The notes under the pieces were generated by a model that was given only the letters and a program-made list of their open reading frames with translations, was not told the DNA's origin and made no database searches. The position numbers were made by a program, and so were the translations under genes. Below, piece by piece: positions 7,213-13,191 of a DNA stretch of 18,157 nt. Origin of the DNA: a bacterium (GTDB lineage: Bacteria; UBA9089; CG2-30-40-21). Within the stretch, counting starts at the first letter, position 1. The number at the start of each line of letters is the position of its first letter. Location: positions 1-18,157 of the forward strand of contig JAHIZN010000380.1 in the NCBI GenBank assembly GCA_018814245.1, in the 5' to 3' direction.

Positions 7213-7443
7213 TGATATTTGGTAACTACTCAGGTATACAGAATTCAGGAGTCAGAATTCAGAATAGCTCCAGAGTAATCCTATAAATCCCATTATTTCT
7301 CTCTCAATATCCCCATATCTCCTGAGAAAACTATCATAGCAGGTGTTCTCATTCTGACTCCTGACTCCTGAATTCTGTATTCTTGCTGCCTGAGTAGCCA
7401 CAAATGTGCTTAAAATAACAATAGCTGAGTAGTTACGATATTT
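7213..7443. mobile_element. Nested inverted-repeat element between lipoprotein gene and zapA
   Basis: GTAACTACTCAG at 7222-7233 is repeated in inverted orientation at 7425-7436. The arms extend outward through GATATTTG-like sequence. Inside, CAGAATTCAGGAGTCAGAAT-type repeat at 7238-7260 faces an inverted copy at about 7355-7380. A one-mismatch copy of GTAACTACTCAG is at 18017-18028. An 86-codon open frame across this element is made of repeat and has no supporting features. Apart from this element the 7137-7542 gap shows nothing recognisable. Confidence 0.55.
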
Positions 7444-7542
7444 GAAAACTTCTGTGACATAAAAGGAATTTCTGCCAGAGAACAGGAGAAGAGCCAAATC
7501 CAAATTGTTCATCCAGAATTGTTTTTGCCGGACAGATTGTAT

Positions 7543-7865
7543 CTACATATGAGCTTTTACAGATACACATGGCGGAGTGGGTGATGTTTTTTCGGTTTTT
7601 TTTAAGGTAGATTCCATTTTTTTTATCAAAGATGACAACTTTTCCTCTGTTTTATCCCTTGCCTTAAAAAATTCATCAGTAATATGAAGAGCAGCTAACA
7701 CAGCTATCTTACCTGTTGAAACGGTATCAGAATCTGCAGTAATTGTTCTCATTTTAGTGTCAACATATTCTGATATTTTTTTATATGTTCAGGATTTTCA
7801 TCTCCAAGAATTCGGTAGGTATTCCCACATATCTTTATCTCTATTCTATGAGGATATTGAGACAT
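7543..7865 (-). CDS. zapA: Cell division protein ZapA, reading frame broken at an A7 run
   Basis: ZapA binds and bundles FtsZ filaments at midcell. The first frame starts at ATG 7865 (GGGAGGG five bases upstream) and reads the ZapA N-terminus IEIKICGNTYRILGDENPEHIKK, then meets TGA at 7749-7751 after 38 residues. Moving back one base at the A-AAA-AAA run (7776-7782) gives ISEYVDTKMRTITADSD followed by STGKIAVLAALHITDEFF, the normal ZapA helices, to the stop at 7543. The joined product is 107 residues, a typical ZapA length. So either the base count is wrong by one, the gene is decaying, or the ribosome or polymerase slips. A second possible start, ATG at 7752, overlaps the first stop as ATGA and could give the C-terminal coiled coil alone. 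A coiled-coil ZapB-like gene lies upstream. Confidence 0.8.
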
Positions 7866-7890
7866 ATCCCTCCCCTCCCAATCGATGGAT

Positions 7891-7932
7891 TTATACCCTT
7901 TGTGGTTGTTCCTTGCGTAAATGAGATGACAC
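7891..7932. repeat. Partial copy of the GGGTGTAA repeat element (copy C)
   Basis: Bases 7891-7932 match 109-150, the right end of copy A and its flank, over about 42 bases with a few substitutions and small gaps (TTATACCCTTTGTGGTTGTT, then TTGCGTAAATGAGAT). No inverted partner is seen nearby, so this is a single arm. It lies 26 bases before the zapA start and may supply part of its leader. Confidence 0.6.
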
Positions 7933-8276
7933 AATTATGTAATTGTTCAATAACGCCAAATGTTGAGCTGCTACGGGCAGGGATAACCACTTACTATGGA
8001 GAACATCACTAATCTTTGAACCACCACAAATTGTAAAATGCAAAACCCTCAAGTCAGCTCCAACGAATTATTATCACAAAGCCTATTATTAACCTCACTA
8101 TGCTGCACTGCATATACTTACGCTTACTACCACATCACAATCTTTTACCACATCAACACCTGCTTCTTCCCTCTCCTCACCCAACATTTTTTCACACTTA
8201 CAATTTTCCATTCACTGTTTACGCTGTCAGGGGGTGATAACCTGTGGATTTTGCAAGCTACAAAGATTGCCATGCT
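7933..8276. other. Gene-free stretch between zapB and zapA; possible structured RNA
   Basis: No convincing gene is seen on either strand. Read on the minus strand, GTTGGAGCTG (near 8056-8065) can pair with CAGCTCAAC (near 7963-7971) with one bulge, and GTTAATAAT further out can pair with GTTATTGAAC, which would enclose about 84 bases. The zapA neighbourhood often carries 6S RNA in other bacteria, but I could not match a 6S sequence. The stretch could also be untranslated leader. Confidence 0.3.
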
Positions 8277-8304
8277 GTAGAGACACAAAATTTTGCGTCT
8301 CTAC
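8277..8304. terminator. 28-bp palindrome just after the zapB-like gene
   Basis: GTAGAGAC, one mismatched pair, CAAAATTTTG in the centre, and GTCTCTAC form a near-perfect 28-base palindrome that begins eight bases after the zapB-like stop on the minus strand. It can form a stable hairpin. It lacks a following T-run on that strand, so it may be a dispersed palindrome acting as a weak terminator or mRNA end-protecting hairpin. Confidence 0.45.
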
Positions 8305-8312
8305 TTCCACAA

Positions 8313-8540
8313 TTACATCGATACCTTTTCTATTAAAGATAACATCATCTCTATCTTTGACTTAAGTTGATACTGCTCATTCTTTAAGGATTCATTCTCT
8401 GATCGCAAGGATTCCAGATCCTCATATGGAAAATTAGCAATCTGTTCCTGACACTGTTGGTTTTCTTTTGTAATCCGTTCTATCTCGCTAATAAGTTTAT
8501 TAACATATTGTTCTAATTGTTCTAACTTTTCCATAGTCAT
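8313..8540 (-). CDS. ZapB-like coiled-coil cell division protein
   Basis: A 75-residue protein that is almost entirely heptad-patterned helix: MEKLEQLEQYVNKLISEIE at the start and LRSENESLKNEQYQLKSKIE later. It is rich in Glu, Gln, Lys and Leu, with no membrane segment. ZapB, which joins ZapA to the division ring, has this size and composition, and zapA is the next gene downstream. Coiled coils are low in sequence information, so the name rests mostly on the neighbourhood. The ATG at 8540 has a GGGGG site nine bases upstream. It starts 41 bases after rpsT and is probably transcribed from the rpsT promoter. Confidence 0.68.
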   Translation of the reverse strand: MTMEKLEQLEQYVNKLISEIERITKENQQCQEQIANFPYEDLESLRSENESLKNEQYQLKSKIEMMLSLIEKVSM

Positions 8541-8581
8541 TTCATCTTACCCCCATCTTATCATACCTGTTTATCTGCTTA

Positions 8582-8839
8582 CTACTTTACAATAGGAACA
8601 TTCTGACAAAGCTTGGATTTTTTTCTATTGGCGGTATTTTTATGAATAATACCCTTATTAGCTGCTTTATCAATAGCAGAAATGGCTTCAGACAAAGAAA
8701 GCTCAACACCCTCTTTTGTAACCACAGCTGCATGAACATTCTTTATTAAGGTTTTCATCCTCGACTTTATGGCTACATTTCTGAGATTTCGCTTTTTGTT
8801 TTGCCTTGCCCTTTTAATTACAGACTTATGAACTTGCAT
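8582..8839 (-). CDS. rpsT: 30S ribosomal protein S20
   Basis: An 85-residue, strongly basic all-helical protein with the S20 pattern: SVIKRARQNKKRNLRN at the N-terminus, KSRMKTLIKNV, then AISAIDKAANKGIIHKNTANRKKSKL. S20 binds 16S rRNA near the bottom of the small subunit as an early assembly protein. The size matches the family. AAAGGAGAGG lies upstream of the ATG with about seven bases between. A strong promoter at 8883-8911 faces it. In many bacteria S20 represses its own translation; no regulatory structure is obvious in the short leader here. Confidence 0.95.
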   Translation of the reverse strand: MQVHKSVIKRARQNKKRNLRNVAIKSRMKTLIKNVHAAVVTKEGVELSLSEAISAIDKAANKGIIHKNTANRKKSKLCQNVPIVK

Positions 8840-8882
8840 CTTCTTTACCTCTCCTTTTTGATTTTTTTAACTAAACAAACAT

Positions 8883-8911
8883 AATATATCATATAATTTG
8901 CAAATTGTCAA
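8883..8911 (-). promoter_or_regulatory. Sigma-70-type promoter for rpsT
   Basis: On the minus strand a perfect TTGACA (8906-8911) is followed after exactly 17 bases by TATATT (8883-8888). The rpsT start codon lies about 45 bases downstream. The match to consensus at both boxes and the ideal spacing make this the clearest promoter in the window. Confidence 0.75.
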
Positions 8912-8921
8912 TATATTTTAC

Positions 8922-8950
8922 TTGACTTTCGATGTATTTTATGTTATCAT
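8922..8950 (+). promoter_or_regulatory. Sigma-70-type promoter for the RRM protein gene
   Basis: TTGACT (8922-8927) is followed after 17 bases by TATCAT (8945-8950) on the plus strand. The -35 box lies 10 bases from the -35 box of the rpsT promoter, so the two fire back to back. A start near 8957 would leave a leader of about 160 bases before the RRM gene. Confidence 0.6.
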
Positions 8951-8959
8951 AAGAAATAA

Positions 8960-9496
8960 GGAAATGGCTAACAAAATTAAAGGGGGTAAAAGTTTTTCAA
9001 AGTTATGGTTATTAATAGTGTCCTTCGTAGAGAATTAGAACAGCTGTCTTGCTTCTCTGTCTCTAACAGAAACATTATTAGACCGATTTTTAAGATACGT
9101 TAAGGAGGAAAGAGAGAATGGGCGGAAGACTGTATGTCGGTAACCTCACATATTCTGTAACAAATGAACAATTAAGAGAATTGTTTTCCAGTTATGGTGA
9201 GGTAAATCAAGTTAATATTATTGAGGGAAAAGGTTTTGGATTCGTTGAATTGTCTACCCCAGAAGAAGCAGCAAAGGCTAAGGAAGCCTTGAATGGTTCT
9301 GATTTTGCAGGACGGACATTAAGAGTTGATGAAGCCAGACCACCAAAAAGCAGAGATGACAGAGGTGGCAGTGGCGGCTACGGCGGCAGCAGAAGTGGTG
9401 GCGGAGACAGACCACCAAGAAGAGATTTTGGCGGCGGTGGCGGCGGTAGAAGATTTTAATCTTCTAACTCCCTAAAGAAAGATGTTAGCCATTTCC
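8960..9496. repeat. 14-bp perfect inverted repeat flanking the RRM gene
   Basis: GGAAATGGCTAACA at 8960-8973, at the expected 5' end of the transcript, is matched by its exact reverse complement at 9483-9496, 23 bases after the stop codon. In the mRNA the two ends could pair. It might also be the end sequence of an element carrying the gene, although the promoter lies outside it. Confidence 0.65.
9118..9459 (+). CDS. RNA-binding protein with one RRM and a glycine-rich tail
   Basis: A 113-residue protein. A single RNA-recognition motif fills residues 4-72, with RNP2 LYVGNL at 5-10 and RNP1 GKGFGFVEL at 37-45, including the aromatic residues that stack on RNA. Residues 76-113 form a Gly/Arg-rich tail (RGG and FGGGGGG runs) that is probably disordered. 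Bacterial proteins of this type, such as cyanobacterial Rbp proteins, are small, often cold-induced and act as RNA chaperones. The target cannot be told here. AAGGAGGAAAG precedes the ATG by six bases. The leader is long, about 160 bases, and its 5' end is complementary to the sequence after the gene, which would fit self-regulation. Confidence 0.93.
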   Translation: MGGRLYVGNLTYSVTNEQLRELFSSYGEVNQVNIIEGKGFGFVELSTPEEAAKAKEALNGSDFAGRTLRVDEARPPKSRDDRGGSGGYGGSRSGGGDRPPRRDFGGGGGGRRF

Positions 9497-9624
9497 AATT
9501 AACATTTATCTTCAGTATTTAACTGCAACACATTAAGCTCCATTAGGAACGACCTATTTATAGCAATATCCACAAAGCAATTAAAAATGAGAGTAACTAT
9601 CCATGGGTAAGAAGTGAAAAGAAA

Positions 9625-9673
9625 AAAAAGGGGAAAAGGAAGAATTCATTTATTTCTTCCTTTTCCCCTTTTT
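9625..9673. terminator. Perfect 20-bp stem with T-rich tail
   Basis: AAAAAGGGGAAAAGGAAGAA at 9625-9644 is matched exactly by its reverse complement at 9654-9673 with a nine-base loop. T-runs flank it when read on either strand, so it can serve as a bidirectional terminator between the RRM gene and the convergent repeat-protein gene. The rest of the 9460-9768 gap shows nothing else except a half-copy of the GTAGAGACACA repeat at 9754. Related sequence near 18052-18074 suggests the hairpin may belong to a repeat family. Confidence 0.7.
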
Positions 9674-9768
9674 CCATATTTCCTATTGACTCTGACAAAT
9701 AAGGGCGAGCTTGTAATTCTCGCCTCTATTTATTTCTGTGACTTAATTTACACAGTAGAGACACACAG

Positions 9769-11070
9769 TTAGAAACTCTTTTCCACCTCTTCTATGATCT
9801 TCTCAATTGGGATACCGCCATGATCACCAAAGTAGGTATAACCGCCATTTTCTGAAGCCGCTTGCTTCTTTTCTTCCTTTGCTTTTTTCAAGGATTCTGC
9901 CTCAGCCCTTGATTCCTTTAGGGTTTCTATATCAATTACCTCGGCAATGCCAATCTTTTTTTCCTCTGCAAGGGGAAAAGGAATAGTGTCTTTGACGCTT
10001 ACGGGCAAGGGAATAATTTCCTCGTGAGAAATCAACTCCCATGGAATTTCTGCCTCATTTCTCTTCTCTACAGGTTTTTCGATAGGTTGTTCAACAGGCA
10101 ATAAAACTGGTGCAGATGCTTCAGCCAATACATCCATGCCAAATGATGATGAAACATCTACCGTTCCTACCATACCGCTGCTCTTGGAATAAGCAAACAA
10201 ACCTCTAATGCCGCCCATATCAATATACCCATGTATACCCTTTTCCTTTGTATAAGTAAACTCACCCTTAGCATCACCCATTTCTGCAACACCAATGATG
10301 CCTTTTTCCTTTGTATAGGTAAAGTCACTCTTTATTTCATCCATTTCAATTACACCAATAATACCCTTATCCTTTGAATAGGTAAATTCACCCTTTACAC
10401 CATCAAGATTTATTACACCAACAATACCCTTATCCTTCAAATAAATAAACTCCCCTGTAGCCTCTCCAAGGGCAACCGTACCCTCAATGCCTTTTTGAGG
10501 ATTAAACTTAAAATTCCCTTTGGCATCCCCAAGGTCTATTGTCCCAAATATCCCCCTATCCTTCCAATAAGTGAAGCTTCCTTCTATACCCTCAAGATTT
10601 AATACCCCCACAATACCCTTAGCCAGAGTATAGGAAAATGGAGCAGTTATATTCCGTAATGCTATATTCCCGGTAATTCCTTTATTCCTGGAATAAATAA
10701 ATTCACCAATTGCATCTCCCATTTTAACTGTACCAAATATCCCTCTTGCTTTGGTGTAAGTAAATTCACCAATTGCATCTCCCATCTTTATCGTACCAAC
10801 AATATTTTTTTCCTTTGTATAAACAAACTCTGCCGGTACCTTACCCAGCATTATTGTTCCAAAAATACCCCTTTCCTTTAAATATGTAAATTCTCCATCT
10901 GTATCTCCCAGCTTTACCGTACCAACAATACCTTTATCCCGTGTATAAACAAACTCACCCTGAGCCTCTCCAAGCTCTACTATCCCCACAATTCCCCTAT
11001 CTTTAGAAAAGGTAAAGCTGCTTTTGATATCACCCATGTCAATACTTCCGGAAATACCATGATTACTCAT
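9769..11070 (-). CDS. Unrecognised protein built of fourteen 21-residue repeats
   Basis: A 433-residue protein with no signal peptide or membrane segment. Residues 4-297 are fourteen tandem repeats of exactly 21 residues, consensus KGIxGTIxLGDAxGEFTYTKD, and 298-318 is a decayed fifteenth. Each repeat alternates hydrophobic residues in two short strands joined by Gly turns, which predicts a regular beta-solenoid or stacked hairpin structure. Residues 319-433 are a charged tail with PVEQPIEKPVEK, a Glu/Lys-rich helix and GGYTYFGDHGG near the end. Repeats 5 and 6 share an identical 25-base stretch at a 63-base offset, showing recent duplication. GTG at 11076 is possible, but ATG at 11070 has GGAGG seven bases upstream. 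I do not recognise the family. MORN and bactofilin repeats differ in length and key residues. A structural or scaffold role is a guess. Confidence 0.85.
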   Translation of the reverse strand: MSNHGISGSIDMGDIKSSFTFSKDRGIVGIVELGEAQGEFVYTRDKGIVGTVKLGDTDGEFTYLKERGIFGTIMLGKVPAEFVYTKEKNIVGTIKMGDAIGEFTYTKARGIFGTVKMGDAIGEFIYSRNKGITGNIALRNITAPFSYTLAKGIVGVLNLEGIEGSFTYWKDRGIFGTIDLGDAKGNFKFNPQKGIEGTVALGEATGEFIYLKDKGIVGVINLDGVKGEFTYSKDKGIIGVIEMDEIKSDFTYTKEKGIIGVAEMGDAKGEFTYTKEKGIHGYIDMGGIRGLFAYSKSSGMVGTVDVSSSFGMDVLAEASAPVLLPVEQPIEKPVEKRNEAEIPWELISHEEIIPLPVSVKDTIPFPLAEEKKIGIAEVIDIETLKESRAEAESLKKAKEEKKQAASENGGYTYFGDHGGIPIEKIIEEVEKSF

Positions 11071-11092
11071 TCTCACACCTCCATAATTATTA

Positions 11093-11350
11093 GTAAGCGT
11101 TCAGCTATCAGCTATCAGCGGAAAGCAAAAGATCATAAAATTAAGGCAAATTCCTGAATCGCGAATCTCGAATCGCGAATTGCGAATCTGCAGAAATGAA
11201 ACAGATTCACGATTCGACAAGCTGTTACGGAATAGAAATTTGGCACGAGAAGCATATCGCATGTTGTGCTAATCTTATCGGCAAGCACTATATATGGTAT
11301 GGCGTTGCTGTTGATTTTTAGTTCTGTAACAGCCTGTCGAGATTCGCAAT
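11093..11350. mobile_element. Composite repeat region with inverted-repeat element
   Basis: Bases 11211-11240 and 11314-11346 are imperfect inverted copies (CGACAAGCTGTTAC versus CGACAGGCTGTTAC on opposite strands), about 135 bases end to end. To the left, 11152-11190 holds GCGAAT-type tandem units. Bases 11093-11112 and 11119-11147 match, inverted, 2291-2310 and 1950-1979. The 11071-11447 gap holds only such repeats; a 95-codon open frame across it carries no protein-like signal. Confidence 0.6.
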
Positions 11351-11447
11351 TAATAACACCTTGCATCCCTCGCTGACGGGAACAGGGGGTAATGGCTGAA
11401 GGAGGTAGCACCTCTGGCAACTGACAGCTGATAACTGAACACTTTCC

Positions 11448-11855
11448 TTATCTGCTATCCAAATACACCTGCAGGATTATAGCTGCAGCAATCTTATCCA
11501 CCATCTTTTTCCTCTTATTCCGGGATAGCCCTGCCTCAAGCATGGCATTTTCCGCAGCCCTTGAGGAAAGCCTTTCATCCCAAGGCAAGCATTCAATATT
11601 TACAACTTGTTTAAGCATCTCAATAAAGTCAAGCACGCTTTCTGCCTGTGGGCCAATACTGCCATTCATATTCTTGGGCAAACCAAACACTATCTTAGAG
11701 ACCTCGGAGTCAGCAATAATTTCCTTCAAGTCTTCCATGATAGCCTCATCCCCTGTTCTTGTTATAACCTTGAGGGGTTGAGCAAACATGCCCAATGGGT
11801 CGCTGAGAGCTATTCCGATATATTTATCACCTATGTCCAACCCCATTATTCTCAT
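11448..11855 (-). CDS. ruvX: RuvX/YqgF-family RNase H-fold nuclease
   Basis: A 135-residue protein of the usual YqgF length with an RNase H-like fold. Asp7 in MGLDIGDKYIGIALSD, Glu94 in PWDERLSSRAAE and Asp120 in MVDKIAAAIILQ are the three acidic residues expected of the active site. GLPKNMNGSIGPQA at 58-71 is the family signature. Members act in pre-16S rRNA end maturation and have been described as putative Holliday-junction resolvases. The start MRIMGLDIG is standard, though its ribosome-binding site is weak. In many bacteria this gene is near alaS; here hicAB and a membrane protein lie between. It follows the membrane-protein gene by 61 bases. Confidence 0.92.
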   Translation of the reverse strand: MRIMGLDIGDKYIGIALSDPLGMFAQPLKVITRTGDEAIMEDLKEIIADSEVSKIVFGLPKNMNGSIGPQAESVLDFIEMLKQVVNIECLPWDERLSSRAAENAMLEAGLSRNKRKKMVDKIAAAIILQVYLDSR

Positions 11856-11916
11856 TTAGAGGCACAGAGGCACAAGGCAGGATTCCATGTTGCCGGTATT
11901 TGTTTCATCTTCATTG

Positions 11917-12585
11917 TCATTTCTTCATCTCCCGATACATCCCTTTTAATGAACCAATATCCTGTCTCCTTGGTTCCTCACCCTTTTCAAGAAAGGATTC
12001 GATATTCTTTCTTAGCCAACAAACCTCTCTGGTCAATCTTTCTATCTCAACCACAATATCGTTTAGTCCCTTTTCTTCAGCAAACAAAAGGGCTGCACTG
12101 ACTGTCAGGTCAACATGATATGACTTTTCATGATTATCTCCAAAAATATCTGTATAAGAGGTTTTTGTATCAAACTCTTTCGGGTTATTTTTGTTGGTCA
12201 TATATTCAACTGCAGCTGCAAAGAAAAATCTTATCGTCTCCCCTGGTGCAAGATGTGCCAATCCCTTAAATATAGGGAGTTCAGAGAGCATTATCCCCGG
12301 ATCCTTTCGATAAACAATATCTGGTTGAAAGCTGCACTTAATATTAAATGCAGGACCGCCGCCAATATTTGCTACCTTTACCTCAAGTATTTGCGGAGAT
12401 TGTTCCTTGGGTTTAATGTCAATAACAACATATGGCTTTGACTCTTCCTTTCTTATCTCCTTTATCTCATTTACCAACGCTCTTGTAGATTCAGTAGACC
12501 TCTTTATCCGATAAGCCACATATGCCATCATTATCAAATAAATTGCCCCTGAAAATGTCAAAAATACCGTACCCCATTCCTCCAT
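11917..12585 (-). CDS. Membrane-anchored protein of unknown function
   Basis: A 222-residue protein with one N-terminal transmembrane segment at about residues 7-26 (FLTFSGAIYLIMMAYVAYRI) followed by a basic and acidic helix. Residues 50-165 look like a beta-sandwich: YVVIDIKPKE, LEVKVANIGGGPAFNIKCSF and LAPGETIRFFFA are typical of an immunoglobulin-like fold seen in unnamed one-TM proteins. The last 45 residues are a predicted helix (VVEIERLTREVCWLRKNIESFL). No catalytic motif is visible. AGGAGG lies seven bases before the ATG. It starts 49 bases after hicB and may share its transcript. I do not recognise a named family. Confidence 0.75.
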   Translation of the reverse strand: MEEWGTVFLTFSGAIYLIMMAYVAYRIKRSTESTRALVNEIKEIRKEESKPYVVIDIKPKEQSPQILEVKVANIGGGPAFNIKCSFQPDIVYRKDPGIMLSELPIFKGLAHLAPGETIRFFFAAAVEYMTNKNNPKEFDTKTSYTDIFGDNHEKSYHVDLTVSAALLFAEEKGLNDIVVEIERLTREVCWLRKNIESFLEKGEEPRRQDIGSLKGMYREMKK

Positions 12586-12634
12586 TGAACATCCTCCTTA
12601 AGTTTGTGAAGATATCCCCCCAGTTTAATCTTAT

Positions 12635-12874
12635 TTATGCAACTTGTTGCAGTACATTTACAAATTCTCTGCCAGAAAGCGGAAAAGGCAACATCTTGCC
12701 ATCCTGTTGATAGAGACTTATTGTCTCTTCCACAATTTGGCATAACTCATCAAAAACCTTCCGTTCATTGTCTCCATGACAACCACCGTAGAAAAGTTCC
12801 GGGCAACTGCCTATGAAACATCTGTCCTCTTCGGACCACTCAACAATCTTTATGTATTTAACTCCCTCCGTCAT
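12635..12874 (-). CDS. hicB: HicB-family antitoxin
   Basis: A 79-residue protein encoded right after a HicA toxin. YIKIVEWSEEDRCFIGSCPELFYGGCHGDNERKVFDEL is the HicB pattern (partial RNase H-like fold, with an E/D-rich strand and a Gly-Cys turn), and VEETISLYQQDGKMLPFP is the following helix and loop. The protein ends without the separate DNA-binding domain that longer HicB proteins carry, so self-repression by this protein alone is uncertain. Its ATG overlaps the hicA stop as ATGA. HicB binds and blocks HicA. Confidence 0.85.
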   Translation of the reverse strand: MTEGVKYIKIVEWSEEDRCFIGSCPELFYGGCHGDNERKVFDELCQIVEETISLYQQDGKMLPFPLSGREFVNVLQQVA

Positions 12875-13068
12875 TTTTTTGCCTCCTTTATGGCAAGGCG
12901 TGCAGATTTCTCTTGATAGTGCAGGGTATCATCACCCTCTTTTCCTGAAATAGTAATTGGCTTTACGACTTTTGGGTGAACAAAGTTCCTGTGATTCCCC
13001 TTGCCTCCTCTGTCAACAAAGCCTGCGTCTTGCAAGTCTCTTATGATATTTCTAACCTTCCTTGGCAT
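12871..13068 (-). CDS. hicA: HicA-family mRNA interferase toxin
   Basis: A 65-residue protein with the double-stranded RNA-binding-like HicA fold. RNIIRDLQDAGFVDRGGKGNHRNFVHP is the signature, and His26 in GKGNHRNF is the catalytic histidine needed for RNA cleavage. ITISGK and the basic C-terminal helix complete the fold. AGGGATAGG lies before the ATG. The toxin is first and the antitoxin second, the usual order for hicAB, with a four-base overlap. The gene begins 123 bases after the alaS stop; that gap shows no other feature. Confidence 0.88.
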   Translation of the reverse strand: MPRKVRNIIRDLQDAGFVDRGGKGNHRNFVHPKVVKPITISGKEGDDTLHYQEKSARLAIKEAKK

Positions 13069-13191
13069 TTCCTATCCCTTTGTCTAACGATTAAGCTAAT
13101 CTGCGGAGTGAAACGCTGTCAGCTTCAGCAATTGATCAAACTAACGCCTCCCATGTCCTTGAACTTAATGTTGGAACAAATCAGGCTTCTC

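Noticed and set aside
7252..7512. 86-codon open frame on the minus strand
   Set aside because: Much of it is the AGAATTCAGGAGTC repeat read as protein; no ribosome-binding site or domain pattern.
7933..8276. 6S RNA
   Set aside because: Position is suggestive, but the pairing found encloses too few bases and no 6S sequence motif could be matched.
8038..8280. 80-codon plus-strand frame rich in aromatic residues
   Set aside because: Composition reflects an AT-rich gap; no ribosome-binding site, and it runs into a palindrome.
9769..11070. CRISPR-like periodic repeats
   Set aside because: The 63-base periodicity is coding, with diverged units and no unique spacers.
11133..11420. 95-codon open frame on the minus strand
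   Set aside because: It covers dispersed repeats only and its sequence shows no protein-like pattern.
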